From NCBI GenBank assembly GCA_038214535.1, contig JBBQRS010000014.1:1-59821 (forward strand): 59,821 nt of DNA, given 5' to 3'. Positions 23,122 through 32,060 of the stretch are shown piece after piece. The translations under genes and the position numbers were made by a program. Every line of letters begins with the position of its first letter. The first letter of the stretch is position 1. The notes below the pieces were generated by a model. The model saw only the letters and a program-made list of their open reading frames with translations, was not told where the DNA came from and did no database searches. This DNA comes from JBBQRS01 sp038214535. Lineage in GTDB: Bacteria > Chloroflexota > Anaerolineae > CG2-30-64-16.

Positions 23122-24369
23122 ATGACATCTGATGCGCTGATTATGCAGGCGGAAGATCACCTGCGCCGGCTCACAGTGGCCATCTCAACCCGCACGGTCG
23201 GCAGCGCCGGCAATCGGGTCGCGACCGAACTATTCGCGCACGTCGCGACCGATCTCGGGTGGGAGGTGCAGACACCCACGTTCGACTGCATAGACTGGCA
23301 ATCGGACGGGACCGATCTGCGCGCGGGCAACGATATTTTCGAGGTATACCCCGGCCCCTACTCTCCCGCCTGCTCCGTGCGCGCGCCGCTTGTGGCCGCG
23401 TCCAATGTGAACGAACTGGAAACCGTCGAGGCGGCGGGATGCCTGCTGTTGCTGCATAGCGTGTTGACCGCCGAGCAGTTGATGCCCAAAGATTACCCAT
23501 TCTATAACCCGGAAGAACACCAACGGATCATCGCGCTGCTGGAAGCGAAACGACCGGCGGCCATCATCGCAGCCACAACGCGCGACGCGGCAACCGCGGG
23601 CGCAATCTACCCGTTCCCGCTGATCGAAGACGGCAATTTCGACATCCCGTCGGTTTACATGACGGACGAGGAAGGGGCGCGACTGTTGAACTACGCGGGC
23701 GCGGAGGCGACGCTGGGAATCCGCGCCGAGCGACGCGACGCCATCGGCTGCAATGTGGTCGCCAGTCGTGGTCGAGACGGCGGGCGACGCATCGTGGTTT
23801 GCGCCCACATTGACGCCAAACCGGGGACGCCCGGCGCGCTGGACAACGCCACCGGCGTCACGATCTTACTGCTGCTGGCCGGGTTGCTGGCCGATCACGA
23901 GGGGCGCGCCGGCATCGAGTTGCTCGCCATGAACGGCGAGGATCACTACTCTGCGGCGGGAGAGTTGCTCTATCTGCGCCAAAATGCGGGCCGGTTCGAC
24001 GAAATCGCCCTGGTCATCAACATTGACGGCGCCGGGCATCACACCGGCAAGACGGCCTATTCATTTTACGAGTGCCCGGAAGAGATCGAATCCGCCGCGC
24101 GCGCCGCGTTGGCCGCACATCCGGGTCTGATGGAGGGCGAACCCTGGGTGCAGGGCGATCACAGCGTCTTCCTGGCGCAGGGCTGCCCGGCGCTGGCGGT
24201 CACTTCCGAACATTTCGGGGAGCTCTGGACGCAGATTGCGCATACGCCGGCCGACGCGATGGCCCAGGTGGACGCGGCGAAGGTGGTCGAGGCGGCACTG
24301 GCGCTGCGCGACGTCATCGAGCGCGTGGGCCGCGTCGCCTCGCGCCGGCCGCGCATCTGCAACGGTTAG
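23122..24369 (+). CDS. M28-family zinc peptidase
   Basis: A 415-residue protein with an N-terminal PA-like insert (VTERAG-type region around 60-220, containing PSVYMTDEEGARLL) and an M28 aminopeptidase core. Zinc and catalytic elements are VVCAHIDAKPGTPGALDNATG near 238 (H and D), MNGEDHYSAAGE (E-D) and a late LAVTSEHFGELW. There is no signal peptide, so a cytoplasmic aminopeptidase is likely. ATG 23122 follows GGAGG. The shared intergenic space with the divergent 23091 gene is only 30 bp. Confidence 0.8.
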   Translation: MTSDALIMQAEDHLRRLTVAISTRTVGSAGNRVATELFAHVATDLGWEVQTPTFDCIDWQSDGTDLRAGNDIFEVYPGPYSPACSVRAPLVAASNVNELETVEAAGCLLLLHSVLTAEQLMPKDYPFYNPEEHQRIIALLEAKRPAAIIAATTRDAATAGAIYPFPLIEDGNFDIPSVYMTDEEGARLLNYAGAEATLGIRAERRDAIGCNVVASRGRDGGRRIVVCAHIDAKPGTPGALDNATGVTILLLLAGLLADHEGRAGIELLAMNGEDHYSAAGELLYLRQNAGRFDEIALVINIDGAGHHTGKTAYSFYECPEEIESAARAALAAHPGLMEGEPWVQGDHSVFLAQGCPALAVTSEHFGELWTQIAHTPADAMAQVDAAKVVEAALALRDVIERVGRVASRRPRICNG

Positions 24370-24383
24370 TACATCGTCTCCTC

Positions 24384-24415
24384 GCGGAGTGCGCATCCTC
24401 AGCTGCGCACTCCGC
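24384..24415. repeat. repeat family C, copy 1
   Basis: GCGGAGTGCGC and GCGCACTCCGC form a perfect 11-bp inverted repeat around ATCCTCAGCT. Related copies are at 36584, 45811 and 48034. Confidence 0.75.
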
Positions 24416-24465
24416 CGCGAGAACTCTGTCATGCTTCACTCCGTTCAGCATGACACCTTGCAAAC

Positions 24466-26031
24466 TCAACCCCCCAGCAGCTCGCTGACGACTTTCGCCT
24501 GCGTGAACAACAACAGGTAGTCGGCCCCGCCCGCCTTGCTGTCCGTCCCGCTCATGTTGAAGCCGCCGAACGGCGCAACGCCCACCAGCGCATAAGTACA
24601 CTTGCGGTTGAGATAGAGGTTGCCGACGTGGAACTCGCGGCGGGCGCGTTCCAGCCGGTCGCGCCGGTTGGAATAGAGCGAGCCCGTCAGGCCGTACTCC
24701 GTGCCGTTCACCACCGCCAGCCCTTCCTCGAAGTCATCCACCCGAATGAAGGTCAGCACAGGACCGAAAATCTCCTCCCGCGCGATCCGCGAGTCCGGCG
24801 CGGCGTCGGCAAAGATCGTCGGTTGCAGGTAATAACCGCTCACCGGCGAAGCGATGGTCTCGCCGCCGATCACCAGTCGCGCCGCGCCCCTGCCGATCTC
24901 GATGTACTCCAGGTGCTTGTCCAGCGCCGCCCGATCTACCACCGGCCCCATCTCCACGCCAGGGCCAAGGGCCGGGTCGCCCACGTCGAGCCGCCGCGTC
25001 AGTGCCACGACCTTCTCCAGCACAGCGTCGTACACGTCAGCCACGACGACCGCCCGCGAGCAGGCCGAACACTTCTGGCCCTGGAACCCGAACGCCGCCG
25101 ACACGATCCCCGCGGCTGCGGCGTCCAGATCGGCGGTCTCGTCCACCAGGATGGCATCCTTGCCGCCCATCTCCAAAATCGTGCGCTTGAGCCATTGTTG
25201 GCCCGGTTGCACCTGCGCGGCGCGCCCGAAGATGCGAATGCCCACTTCCTTCGAGCCGGTGAAGGCAACGAAACGCGTCAACGGATGGTCTACCAGCGCG
25301 TCGCCGATCGCGCCGCCCGGCCCCGGCAGATAGTTCAGGACGCCCGGCGGGAGATGGAGGTCATTGTTGAACAGATCCGCCAGCCAGGCCGCGATCACCG
25401 GCGAGGCGCTGGCCGGTTTGAGCACCGCCGTGTTGCCGCTGACGATGGCCGCAGTGGTCATACCCGTCATGATCGCGCACGGGAAGTTCCACGGCGGGAT
25501 CACGACGCCCACGCCCAGCGGGACGTAATAGAGTTGTGTCTCGTGGTCGGGGTAAGGAGCTGTAGGTTGGCCTGGCCCAAGCCGCAACATCTCACGCCCG
25601 TAGAACTCCATGAAATCAATCGCTTCGGCGGTGTCCGCGTCGGCCTCGGTCCACGACTTGCCGACTTCCAGTGTCATCAGCGCGCTGAACTCGTGCTTGC
25701 GCTCTCGCATCAGCGCCGCCGCGTGAAACAAATAGCGCGCCCGCTCGTCGAACGGCACGCGCTGCCACGTCTCGAAGGCGTCTGCCGCGGCGCGCACGGC
25801 CCGGTCGGCGAGTTCCGGCGAAGCCTTGCTGACATGCCCGATCACCTCGGCGGGGTTGGCCGGGCTGATCGAGTCGAAAGTCTCTTCGGTGAAAATGCGC
25901 TCGCCGCCGATGACCAGCGGATAGGTCTCGCCCATCCGGGCGCGGGCGCGCCCCAGGGCGCTCCGAAACGCCTCGACATTTTCATTGCGACTGAAGTCGG
26001 TAAGCGGCTCATTAACGAATGGGGTTTTCAT
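24466..26031 (-). CDS. L-glutamate gamma-semialdehyde (P5C) dehydrogenase
   Basis: A 521-residue aldehyde dehydrogenase of the RocA/PruA type, oxidising P5C to glutamate with NAD+ in proline and arginine breakdown. Landmarks are VIGGERIFTEETFDSISPANP near the N-terminus, IPPWNFPCAIMTGM (cofactor loop), VAFTGSKEVGIRIF, LEMGGKDAILVDETADLD (general-base glutamate) and FGFQGQKCSACSR with the catalytic cysteine. ATG 26031 is preferred over a longer frame because AAGGAG lies 7 bp upstream and the protein then starts like family members (MKTPFVNEP). No proline dehydrogenase gene is in the window. Confidence 0.9.
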   Translation of the reverse strand: MKTPFVNEPLTDFSRNENVEAFRSALGRARARMGETYPLVIGGERIFTEETFDSISPANPAEVIGHVSKASPELADRAVRAAADAFETWQRVPFDERARYLFHAAALMRERKHEFSALMTLEVGKSWTEADADTAEAIDFMEFYGREMLRLGPGQPTAPYPDHETQLYYVPLGVGVVIPPWNFPCAIMTGMTTAAIVSGNTAVLKPASASPVIAAWLADLFNNDLHLPPGVLNYLPGPGGAIGDALVDHPLTRFVAFTGSKEVGIRIFGRAAQVQPGQQWLKRTILEMGGKDAILVDETADLDAAAAGIVSAAFGFQGQKCSACSRAVVVADVYDAVLEKVVALTRRLDVGDPALGPGVEMGPVVDRAALDKHLEYIEIGRGAARLVIGGETIASPVSGYYLQPTIFADAAPDSRIAREEIFGPVLTFIRVDDFEEGLAVVNGTEYGLTGSLYSNRRDRLERARREFHVGNLYLNRKCTYALVGVAPFGGFNMSGTDSKAGGADYLLLFTQAKVVSELLGG

Positions 26032-26135
26032 ATCACGCTCCTTTGCTAATCCTGCCCCAACGGCGACCAATATGTATGGTCCATTGTGCCACATTTGAGG
26101 CCCGCCGTCAGTAACAGGCTTTACCGGAAAGACAA

Positions 26136-26162
26136 ACCCGGCTCCGAGGAATGGAGCCGGGT
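26136..26162 (-). terminator. terminator of the fdhD operon
   Basis: ACCCGGCTCC and GGAGCCGGGT form a 10-bp stem with a 7-nt loop, followed on the minus strand by TTGTCTTT. It lies 33 bp after the DinB-like gene. Confidence 0.7.
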
Positions 26163-26195
26163 CAACAAGAGAAGTAGTTTCAGGGGAAAAAGCGG

Positions 26196-26678
26196 TCAGT
26201 CGCATTCCAGACAGTGTTCTTGATATTGCTTGAGTTCGTGCGCGTGTTTCACGTAATGATCTGCAATCTCACACAGAAAGTCACCCAGCGTCGTCTCGGC
26301 GCCCCAGGGCGACTTGCCCGGCTTTGCAAAGGCCGCTTCATCGGTGAGATCAATGAAGTGCATCAACCGGCGGTGCGAACCGGTCACGCCGTCCACCACG
26401 GTGATCAACGGCAGCGCTCGCCGATCCTCCACCTGCACCTCGTTCCAGGCATCGTCAAAAACAATGCCAATCTGCGCCGTCCGGACGCCATCCCAGGATC
26501 GCGCGCAGTAGAGCGCCTCATCAGCCCACGACCAGACGTGCGAAACGACATCCTTCACGGTCCATTGGCCGACCACGGCCGTGGTCGTCAACTCGTCTTC
26601 GGTGAGTTGACCCAGACAATCCATGAAGGTTTTAAATCCGCCATCCAATTCCTTCCAACTTTCTTCACGACTTCGCAT
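26196..26678 (-). CDS. DinB/ClbS-type four-helix bundle protein
   Basis: A 160-residue protein of the DinB-like fold. Typical features are WKELDGGF..., VVGQWTVKDVVSHVWSWADEAL in the second helix region, and LGDFLCEIADHYVKHAHEL, which supplies histidines in the usual metal position (HxxxH-type). Proteins of this fold include bacillithiol transferases and ClbS. The ATG lies inside the end of fdhD (14-bp overlap) with AAGGAGG 9 bp upstream, so translation is coupled to fdhD. A link to formate dehydrogenase is not known to me. Confidence 0.7.
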   Translation of the reverse strand: MRSREESWKELDGGFKTFMDCLGQLTEDELTTTAVVGQWTVKDVVSHVWSWADEALYCARSWDGVRTAQIGIVFDDAWNEVQVEDRRALPLITVVDGVTGSHRRLMHFIDLTDEAAFAKPGKSPWGAETTLGDFLCEIADHYVKHAHELKQYQEHCLECD

Positions 26679-27522
26679 CAATGGTCACCTCCTTTTCTTG
26701 CACGATTCGGTGTTGACCCGCATAGATCTTGAAGCTGGTCCGCCGGACATACCCGACCAGGGTGATGCCCCATGCTCGCGCCAGAGCCGCTGAAAGGCTG
26801 GTCGGCGACGAACGGCTCATCACCACGGGCGTTCCCATCCGTGCAGCTTTGAGCAACATCTCCGATGAGATCCGGCCGGTGCTCAGCAAAATCCGCTCCT
26901 GGGTCGGCGTTCCTTCGAGCAGAAATTGGCCGCACAGCCGGTCAATCGTATTGTGCCTGCCCACATCCTCGGCCACTGCCAACAGCGTTTCACCTTCAGC
27001 CAGGGCCGCAGCGTGTAAGCCTCGTTGGCGTTCCTCCCCATCCGCGAGCAAAGTCATCATTAACTTGCTCAACTGGCCCGGCGTGACTCTCAGATCGGAG
27101 CGGAGCGGTTGCGCATTCTCGGTGATATCCGTGAAGGTGACGCCCCCGCCGCACCCGCTGGTGAGAATCGGTTTACCGGTTGGAACCCATGTCGCATCTC
27201 GCAACCAAATCTCAATGCAGGCCCCACTGGGACACACAACCACCTTTCGCACATCATCTAGCCCCCCGATGATTCGTTCGTTAAAGAGAAACCCGAGCGC
27301 CAAACGGTCCAGATGAACGGGAGAGCACATCATCCGGGCCAGCTCGATACCGTTCACATGCAGACGAATGAGCCCTTCGCGAATGATCGCGCCTTGCTGC
27401 GGTTCGAACCGTTGGTCTTCATAACGCACGAGATCAATCGTTTCGCCCAGGGTCAACGGTTTCAACGCCTCCTCATTGTCCGACTGCCGACGATTCGGCA
27501 GTTCAAATGACCTAGCATCCAT
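26665..27522 (-). CDS. fdhD: formate dehydrogenase accessory sulfurtransferase FdhD
   Basis: A 285-residue FdhD protein, which passes sulfur from IscS to the Mo/W-bis-MGD cofactor of formate dehydrogenases. Diagnostic blocks are VHLDRLALGFLFNERII, LAVAEDVGRHNTIDRLCG, LLSTGRISSEMLLKAARMGTPVVMSRSSPT and LVGYVRRTSFKIY. The cysteine loop reads TSGCGGGV, so only one cysteine of the CxxC pair of E. coli FdhD is present. The presence of fdhD implies that a formate dehydrogenase is encoded elsewhere. ATG 27522 is used; upstream there is only a TTG. TTATAATGG overlaps the start. Confidence 0.9.
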   Translation of the reverse strand: MDARSFELPNRRQSDNEEALKPLTLGETIDLVRYEDQRFEPQQGAIIREGLIRLHVNGIELARMMCSPVHLDRLALGFLFNERIIGGLDDVRKVVVCPSGACIEIWLRDATWVPTGKPILTSGCGGGVTFTDITENAQPLRSDLRVTPGQLSKLMMTLLADGEERQRGLHAAALAEGETLLAVAEDVGRHNTIDRLCGQFLLEGTPTQERILLSTGRISSEMLLKAARMGTPVVMSRSSPTSLSAALARAWGITLVGYVRRTSFKIYAGQHRIVQEKEVTIDAKS

Positions 27523-27620
27523 TATAACCCTTTGAGGAATGAAGGGCAAGACCCATCGAGCTTAGCGCGCCCCTCCGATGAAGCAATTCCCTCAGCTTCT
27601 TGTCAATCCATCCCACAAAT

Positions 27621-27649
27621 TTGACAGACGGCCCCGGATAGGATATAGA
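27621..27649 (+). promoter_or_regulatory. promoter ahead of the CBM48 gene
   Basis: TTGACA (27621-27626) and TATAGA (27644-27649) with 17-bp spacing. Transcription from here would meet a hairpin plus T-rich tract at 27680-27708 before the gene. Confidence 0.6.
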
Positions 27650-27679
27650 ATTGGAGAGGAACAAATACAGCGCAAAGAA

Positions 27680-27708
27680 GCCGGCTGAGGTCAGCCGGCC
27701 TTTCTTTT
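27680..27708 (+). terminator. leader hairpin, possible attenuator
   Basis: GCCGGCTGA and TCAGCCGGC form a perfect 9-bp stem with a 2-3 nt loop, followed by CTTTCTTTT. It stands between a strong promoter (27621-27649) and the CBM48 gene, with no other gene in between, so it may act as an attenuator or end a short RNA. Confidence 0.6.
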
Positions 27709-27744
27709 ATCTGCGCACCGTTGTGAAAGGAGTTTTTGAACACA

Positions 27745-28038
27745 ATGAAGAAAGTACCGGTAAAGAACAGCAACAAATGGACGGTCACTTTTGTGGTCGC
27801 CCCCGAAGTCGCGGCGCACAGCGTCGCCGTGTTGGGCGACTTCAACGCTTGGGGTGCAGAAGCCGGGGCCATGCAGCTTCGCAAAGACGGCTTCTGGGCC
27901 AAGGCGATCCGCTTTGAACCCGGAACCTATCGTTATCGCTTCCTGGCAGACGGCGCACGCTGGCTCAACGACCCCGATGCCGATGACTACGAACCCTCCG
28001 GCTTCGGCGAAGACAACAGCCTGCTGATCATCGAGTAA
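27745..28038 (+). CDS. stand-alone CBM48 / isoamylase N-domain protein
   Basis: A 97-residue protein that is only an early-set (CBM48, AMPK-beta-like) domain. It has the pattern VAVLGDFNAWGAEAGAMQLRKDGFWAKAI, EPGTYRYRFLADGARWLNDPDADDYEPSGFG, where W and the GxYxYRF strand bind or stack on glucan. There is no catalytic domain. It could bind glycogen or starch and regulate or anchor enzymes. AAGGAG is 12 bp before this ATG and 3 bp before an in-frame TTG at 27736, so the start is not fully settled. Confidence 0.8.
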   Translation: MKKVPVKNSNKWTVTFVVAPEVAAHSVAVLGDFNAWGAEAGAMQLRKDGFWAKAIRFEPGTYRYRFLADGARWLNDPDADDYEPSGFGEDNSLLIIE

Positions 28039-28071
28039 ACATCACCCCAGCCTCACATCGCACCAAAAACA

Positions 28072-28104
28072 AGACCCCCGGCCGCACATCGAAGCCGGGG
28101 GTCT
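28072..28104. terminator. bidirectional terminator
   Basis: AGACCCCCGGC and GCCGGGGGTCT form a perfect 11-bp stem between the convergent CBM48 and gpmA genes. Confidence 0.75.
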
Positions 28105-28123
28105 CACGTTCACAGGGACAAGC

Positions 28124-28870
28124 TTATTTTTTGCTGGCCTGCGCCGCAACCGCGGCGGCCGCGCGGGCCGCGGCCTCAGGGTCGCCGAGATAATAGTGGC
28201 GGATCGGCTGGAGATTGTCGTCCAGCTCGTAGACCAACGGGATACCGGTCGGGATATTCAGCTCGACGATCTCCTCTTCCGAGATATTGTCGAGATACAT
28301 GACCAGCGCGCGCAGGCTGTTGCCGTGCGCCGCGATCAGCACCCGCTTCCCCGCTTCGAGGTCCGGCACAATGTCGCTGAACCAATAAGGGAGGAACCGC
28401 TCGACCGTATCTTTGAGACATTCGGTCAGCGGCAACTCGTCATCGGCGAGGTCGGCGTAACGCGGGTCGTGGCCCGGATAGCGCGGGTCTTCCATCGTGA
28501 GGGGCGGCGGCGGGATGTCATACGCGCGGCGCCAGATCTTCACCTGATCCGCGCCGAACTCTTCAGCCGTCTCGGCCTTGTTCAGCCCTTGCAGCGCGCC
28601 GTAATGCCGCTCGTTCAACCGCCATGAGCGATTGACCGGAATCCACATCAGGTCCATCTCATCCAGCGCGATCCACAGCGTGCGGATAGCTCGCTTCAGC
28701 ACCGATGTGTGCGCCACATCGAAGGTGTAGCCCTCGTCGAGCATCAGCTTTCCGCCATCATGCGCTTCCTTGACGCCCTTCTCCGACAGATCCACATCGG
28801 TCCAGCCGGTGAACCGGTTCTCTTTGTTCCAGACACTCTCGCCGTGGCGGAGCAACACAAGTTTTATCAT
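28124..28870 (-). CDS. gpmA: 2,3-bisphosphoglycerate-dependent phosphoglycerate mutase
   Basis: A 248-residue glycolytic enzyme interconverting 3- and 2-phosphoglycerate. The phosphohistidine is in LVLLRHGESVWNKENRFTGW; RHYGALQGLNKAE, RRAYDIPPPPL and VLIAAHGNSLRALVMYLD (second catalytic histidine) are family hallmarks. The C-terminus is extended by an alanine-rich tail. AGGAGG lies ahead of the ATG. tRNA-Arg lies 33 bp upstream on the same strand and may share its transcript. Confidence 0.95.
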   Translation of the reverse strand: MIKLVLLRHGESVWNKENRFTGWTDVDLSEKGVKEAHDGGKLMLDEGYTFDVAHTSVLKRAIRTLWIALDEMDLMWIPVNRSWRLNERHYGALQGLNKAETAEEFGADQVKIWRRAYDIPPPPLTMEDPRYPGHDPRYADLADDELPLTECLKDTVERFLPYWFSDIVPDLEAGKRVLIAAHGNSLRALVMYLDNISEEEIVELNIPTGIPLVYELDDNLQPIRHYYLGDPEAAARAAAAVAAQASKK

Positions 28871-28903
28871 AGGGAAATTCCTCCTGAGAATTAGGTCTTA
28901 TAT

Positions 28904-28977
28904 ACCCCCGGCAGGACTCGAACCTGCGGCCAAAGCGTTAGGAGTGCTTTGCTCTATCCACCTGAGCTACGGGGGCT
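28904..28977 (-). tRNA. tRNA-Arg (CCT)
   Basis: A complete cloverleaf on the minus strand: acceptor GCCCCCG/CGGGGGT with a G-U first pair, D arm GCTCAGGTGGATAGAGC, anticodon loop CTCCTAA (CCT) and T arm GCAGGTTCGAGTCCTGC. No CCA is encoded. TAAAAT about 10 bp upstream, with TTGCCG 18 bp before it, is a plausible promoter. Confidence 0.92.
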
Positions 28978-29077
28978 TTGACGATATTTTAGCACGCGGG
29001 CGGCGGTTCCGGCAAAGCAAAAACCCGCGACGCGGATGTAGACAACGAATATAATGCAACAATATGCGCTTTTGTGC

Positions 29078-29083
29078 TAGAAT
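29078..29083 (+). promoter_or_regulatory. -10 element of the PTPS-related gene (possible leaderless transcript)
   Basis: TAGAAT ends 6 bp before the ATG at 29090, and no Shine-Dalgarno is present. The arrangement matches the one at 11721-11734. Confidence 0.35.
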
Positions 29084-29089
29084 GATTAA

Positions 29090-31984
29090 ATGGACAAAGT
29101 GGCGGTTTCGGGGACGCGTCCGGCCCCTGATTGGACACCCCGCGTGCAGCAGCGTTTGGTCGGTGTAGTTAGAAGATGGTCCGTTGACGGATGGCTACTC
29201 ATCGCAGCAGCGTTGTCGCTCATCCCCCTGGCAACTATTCTACAGCCGGGTGCGCCGAATACGGCCGATGGGCCGGCGCACCTGCTACGTACTTTTGAGG
29301 TCAGCCGGGTGTTAGCCTCAGGCAGCCTTTACCCACGCTGGGCTCCCGATTTTTACCTCGGCTACGGCTATCCCTACTCCAACTTCTACGCGCCCGGCGC
29401 ACACATCATAGCGAGCGTGTTAGCCCTGAGCGGCCTGGGGGTGCTCAGAGGCGTGCTGATCGTCCAAGCGTTCGCGCTCGTCCTCTATCCGACGGGCGCG
29501 TTCCTGGCCGCGCGTGCGCTCTATACCGCGTGCTTGCCGGAAGCCGCACAAGCAAGAGGGTTGGTCCGCCCGGCCACAATCCATCTCGCAGCGCTTATCT
29601 CGGCCGCCCTTTATCTCTACGCGCCCCTGCGTTTCCACGAGTTATTTGTACAGGGCAACCTGTCTCAATGGCTGGCGCTCGGCCTGTTACCCTGGTGCGG
29701 CTGGGCGCTGACGGAAACCGCACGGCGCGGCAGCAGCGGTTGGGTCGGCGCTGCCGCCGCGCTATTGGCAGGACTGGTCTACGCGCATCACCCCACCGCC
29801 TTCATGGCCTATCCCCTGCTGGCCGTTTACGCGACGACGCTCGCCGTCATCTGGCGCCACAATGCAGGCCCAAGTCTGTCCCGGCGGTTGCGCGGAGTCT
29901 TCGGCGCTTTCTTGCTGGGTCTGGCGCTCAGCGCGCCATACTGGTTGCCCGCCCTGACCGAGCTGCGCGATGTGAACATCCAGTCCATGCAGACCGGCAT
30001 GTTCAACATGCGCCTCAACGCGTTGCCGCTGAACGAAATCCTCGCCCTCCCACGCTCGCAAGACTTGGCGGCGCTGAACCCACCTCAGCCGCATAACCTC
30101 GGAATCGCTCAGGTCGCGCTGGCGACAGTCGGGGGTGTTCTGGCATTATGGTGGTGGTTGCGCCGCGGGATACAGACCTCACCGCCTGTCGCCGATCAAA
30201 CGGAGAGCAATACCCTGGGGTCGGCGCTATTGGTGGTCGGCGCGTTATTCATCATCTGCATCGCGCTGATTCTCCCGGTCGCCGCCGGCTTCTGGGACGT
30301 CGTGCCGTTAGGCAATCTCATCGCCTTTCCCTGGCGGCTGTTCGGGCCGGCCCTGCTATGGGCAGTTCTATTGGGCGGCGCGGTGTTGTTTGCCCTTCCG
30401 CAACGCCTGCAACTCCCTCTGACCGCACTGCTGCTCGCATTGATTCCGCTAAGTGTGGCGCCGTTGCTCTTTCCCCGCCCTTTTTCACCCGTCGAAGAGC
30501 CGACGACAGCGACGGTTGCGCTTTATGAATTGCAGGGAGGCGCCCCTGCCACAGCGTCCGCAGACGAGTATCGGCCCCGCTGGGTGCAGGACTCTGACGT
30601 TCCCAAACTGCTCACTGCAGCTCTGCTCACCGGCAAGGAACCAGATCGGCTGATTCGCGACAACTTGCCGGAGGGCGCCACCGCGCAACCGATGCTTCTG
30701 GCGCCCCTGGAAGACGTTTACCACCTGGACCTGCCGGAGCCTGTCGAGGTACAGATCGGTCGTTTCTTCTTCCCCGGATGGCGCGTCTGGCTCGACGGTC
30801 GCCCCGTGCCGGGCCGACCAACCGGACCGCATGGCCTGATCGGAGTCACCGTGCCTGCCGGTACACACGTGTTGCGCCTTAAGTTCGGCGACACTCCCGT
30901 GCGCAAGGTCGGCTGGGCGCTGATGCTGGCGGGGCTGATGGCATTGGCGTGGATCGTGTGGAACCGACGGCGACCCGAACAGCCGCAGCAAAATAGCAGG
31001 CCCACAGCAATCCCCAGGGTAGATCAGCGCGCGCTGATTACCACGTTCGGCGTAATTCTTCTGCTGAGCGGAGCCAAGACCCTGGTGATCGAGCCATTCA
31101 CGCGCTGGTTCCGCCCGATGTCATCCGTGGAAGCGCCGGCTACGATGCAATCGCCGCTTCATGCACGCTTCGTCAATGGCATCGAACTGATAGGCTATGA
31201 CCTCCAGGATTCGACCGTGCGGCAGGGCGACACGCTTGCGGTGCGTCTATACTGGCGCACGTTGAATCGCCAGACCGCTGCGAGCCGCCCATTTCTGCAT
31301 CTGGATTCGCCGGATGGCAAGATCACCTGGGCCAACCAGACCAAGAACCATCCCGGCGATAAGCCCACGACGAGTTGGTTTTCCGATTTCTACGTCGTAG
31401 ACGAATACCAACTGAAGATTCCGGCGGATGCTCCACCGGTCCTCGCAACGCTCCGCGTTGGCCTGACAGACGATGGGGAGCAGTTGACGTCATTGATGGG
31501 CGGGGAAAACGGGGTGATCCTGCGAAACGTACGCATCACGGAACGTCATCCGCTCTCCGCCGCCGCAGCCCCCGGCCACGAGGAAGTCTATCGGCTCGGA
31601 GGGGATATCCAACTCGTGGGCCATCTCGCCGAGATCGTGGGCGATCCTCCCGCCGCGAGGGTGACGCTATACTGGCGCGCCGGCGAGACCCCCACTGAGA
31701 ATTACACAGTCTTTATCCACATCCTCGATCGCGATGGGAAGCGCATTGCTGAAAAGGATCACCAGCCCGTGAACGCCAGGTATCCCACGTCGTCATGGGC
31801 CCCGGAGCAAGTCATCGAAGACACGCACGTCGTGCCGTTGCCTGCGGGAGCTGAGTTACAAGGGCTGGAAGTTGCAATCGGGCTTTACCGGCTCAGCGAC
31901 GGAGAGCGATTACCTGCCACGGATAGCCGGGGAACACGACTCGAAGAAGATGCCATTCTTCTTCCTCTGCCGCCGGGCCAATGA
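29090..31984 (+). CDS. PTPS-related large membrane protein, putative glycosyltransferase
   Basis: A 964-residue protein. Residues about 40-480 hold some ten or more membrane helices and the 6-pyruvoyl-tetrahydropterin-synthase-related membrane domain pattern: NTADGPAHLLRTFEVSR, LYPRWAPDFYLGYGYPYSNFYAPG. An extracytoplasmic part with FFPGWRVWLDGRPV follows, then another helix near 590-610 and one near 650. The C-terminus has two beta-rich repeats beginning VNGIELIGYDLQD (about 700) and GGDIQLVGHLAEI (about 845), each with a LYWR motif. The topology resembles GT-C or YfhO-like enzymes that move sugars from polyprenol donors. No other gene for glycan export is adjacent. Donor and acceptor are unknown. 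Confidence 0.75.
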   Translation: MDKVAVSGTRPAPDWTPRVQQRLVGVVRRWSVDGWLLIAAALSLIPLATILQPGAPNTADGPAHLLRTFEVSRVLASGSLYPRWAPDFYLGYGYPYSNFYAPGAHIIASVLALSGLGVLRGVLIVQAFALVLYPTGAFLAARALYTACLPEAAQARGLVRPATIHLAALISAALYLYAPLRFHELFVQGNLSQWLALGLLPWCGWALTETARRGSSGWVGAAAALLAGLVYAHHPTAFMAYPLLAVYATTLAVIWRHNAGPSLSRRLRGVFGAFLLGLALSAPYWLPALTELRDVNIQSMQTGMFNMRLNALPLNEILALPRSQDLAALNPPQPHNLGIAQVALATVGGVLALWWWLRRGIQTSPPVADQTESNTLGSALLVVGALFIICIALILPVAAGFWDVVPLGNLIAFPWRLFGPALLWAVLLGGAVLFALPQRLQLPLTALLLALIPLSVAPLLFPRPFSPVEEPTTATVALYELQGGAPATASADEYRPRWVQDSDVPKLLTAALLTGKEPDRLIRDNLPEGATAQPMLLAPLEDVYHLDLPEPVEVQIGRFFFPGWRVWLDGRPVPGRPTGPHGLIGVTVPAGTHVLRLKFGDTPVRKVGWALMLAGLMALAWIVWNRRRPEQPQQNSRPTAIPRVDQRALITTFGVILLLSGAKTLVIEPFTRWFRPMSSVEAPATMQSPLHARFVNGIELIGYDLQDSTVRQGDTLAVRLYWRTLNRQTAASRPFLHLDSPDGKITWANQTKNHPGDKPTTSWFSDFYVVDEYQLKIPADAPPVLATLRVGLTDDGEQLTSLMGGENGVILRNVRITERHPLSAAAAPGHEEVYRLGGDIQLVGHLAEIVGDPPAARVTLYWRAGETPTENYTVFIHILDRDGKRIAEKDHQPVNARYPTSSWAPEQVIEDTHVVPLPAGAELQGLEVAIGLYRLSDGERLPATDSRGTRLEEDAILLPLPPGQ

Positions 31985-31991
31985 AACGCGA

Positions 31992-32045
31992 CCTGTCCCC
32001 TTGTAGGCATCGGCGGAGAGCTACCCGCAAGGGGCTACTACAGGG
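31992..32045. repeat. repeat family B, copy 3 (degenerate)
   Basis: CCCCTTGTAGGCATCGG and the mirrored CGCAAGGGGCTACTACAGGG form an imperfect hairpin between the stop at 31984 and the convergent glutaredoxin gene. Confidence 0.6.
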
Positions 32046-32060
32046 ATTCTGGATAAGTGT

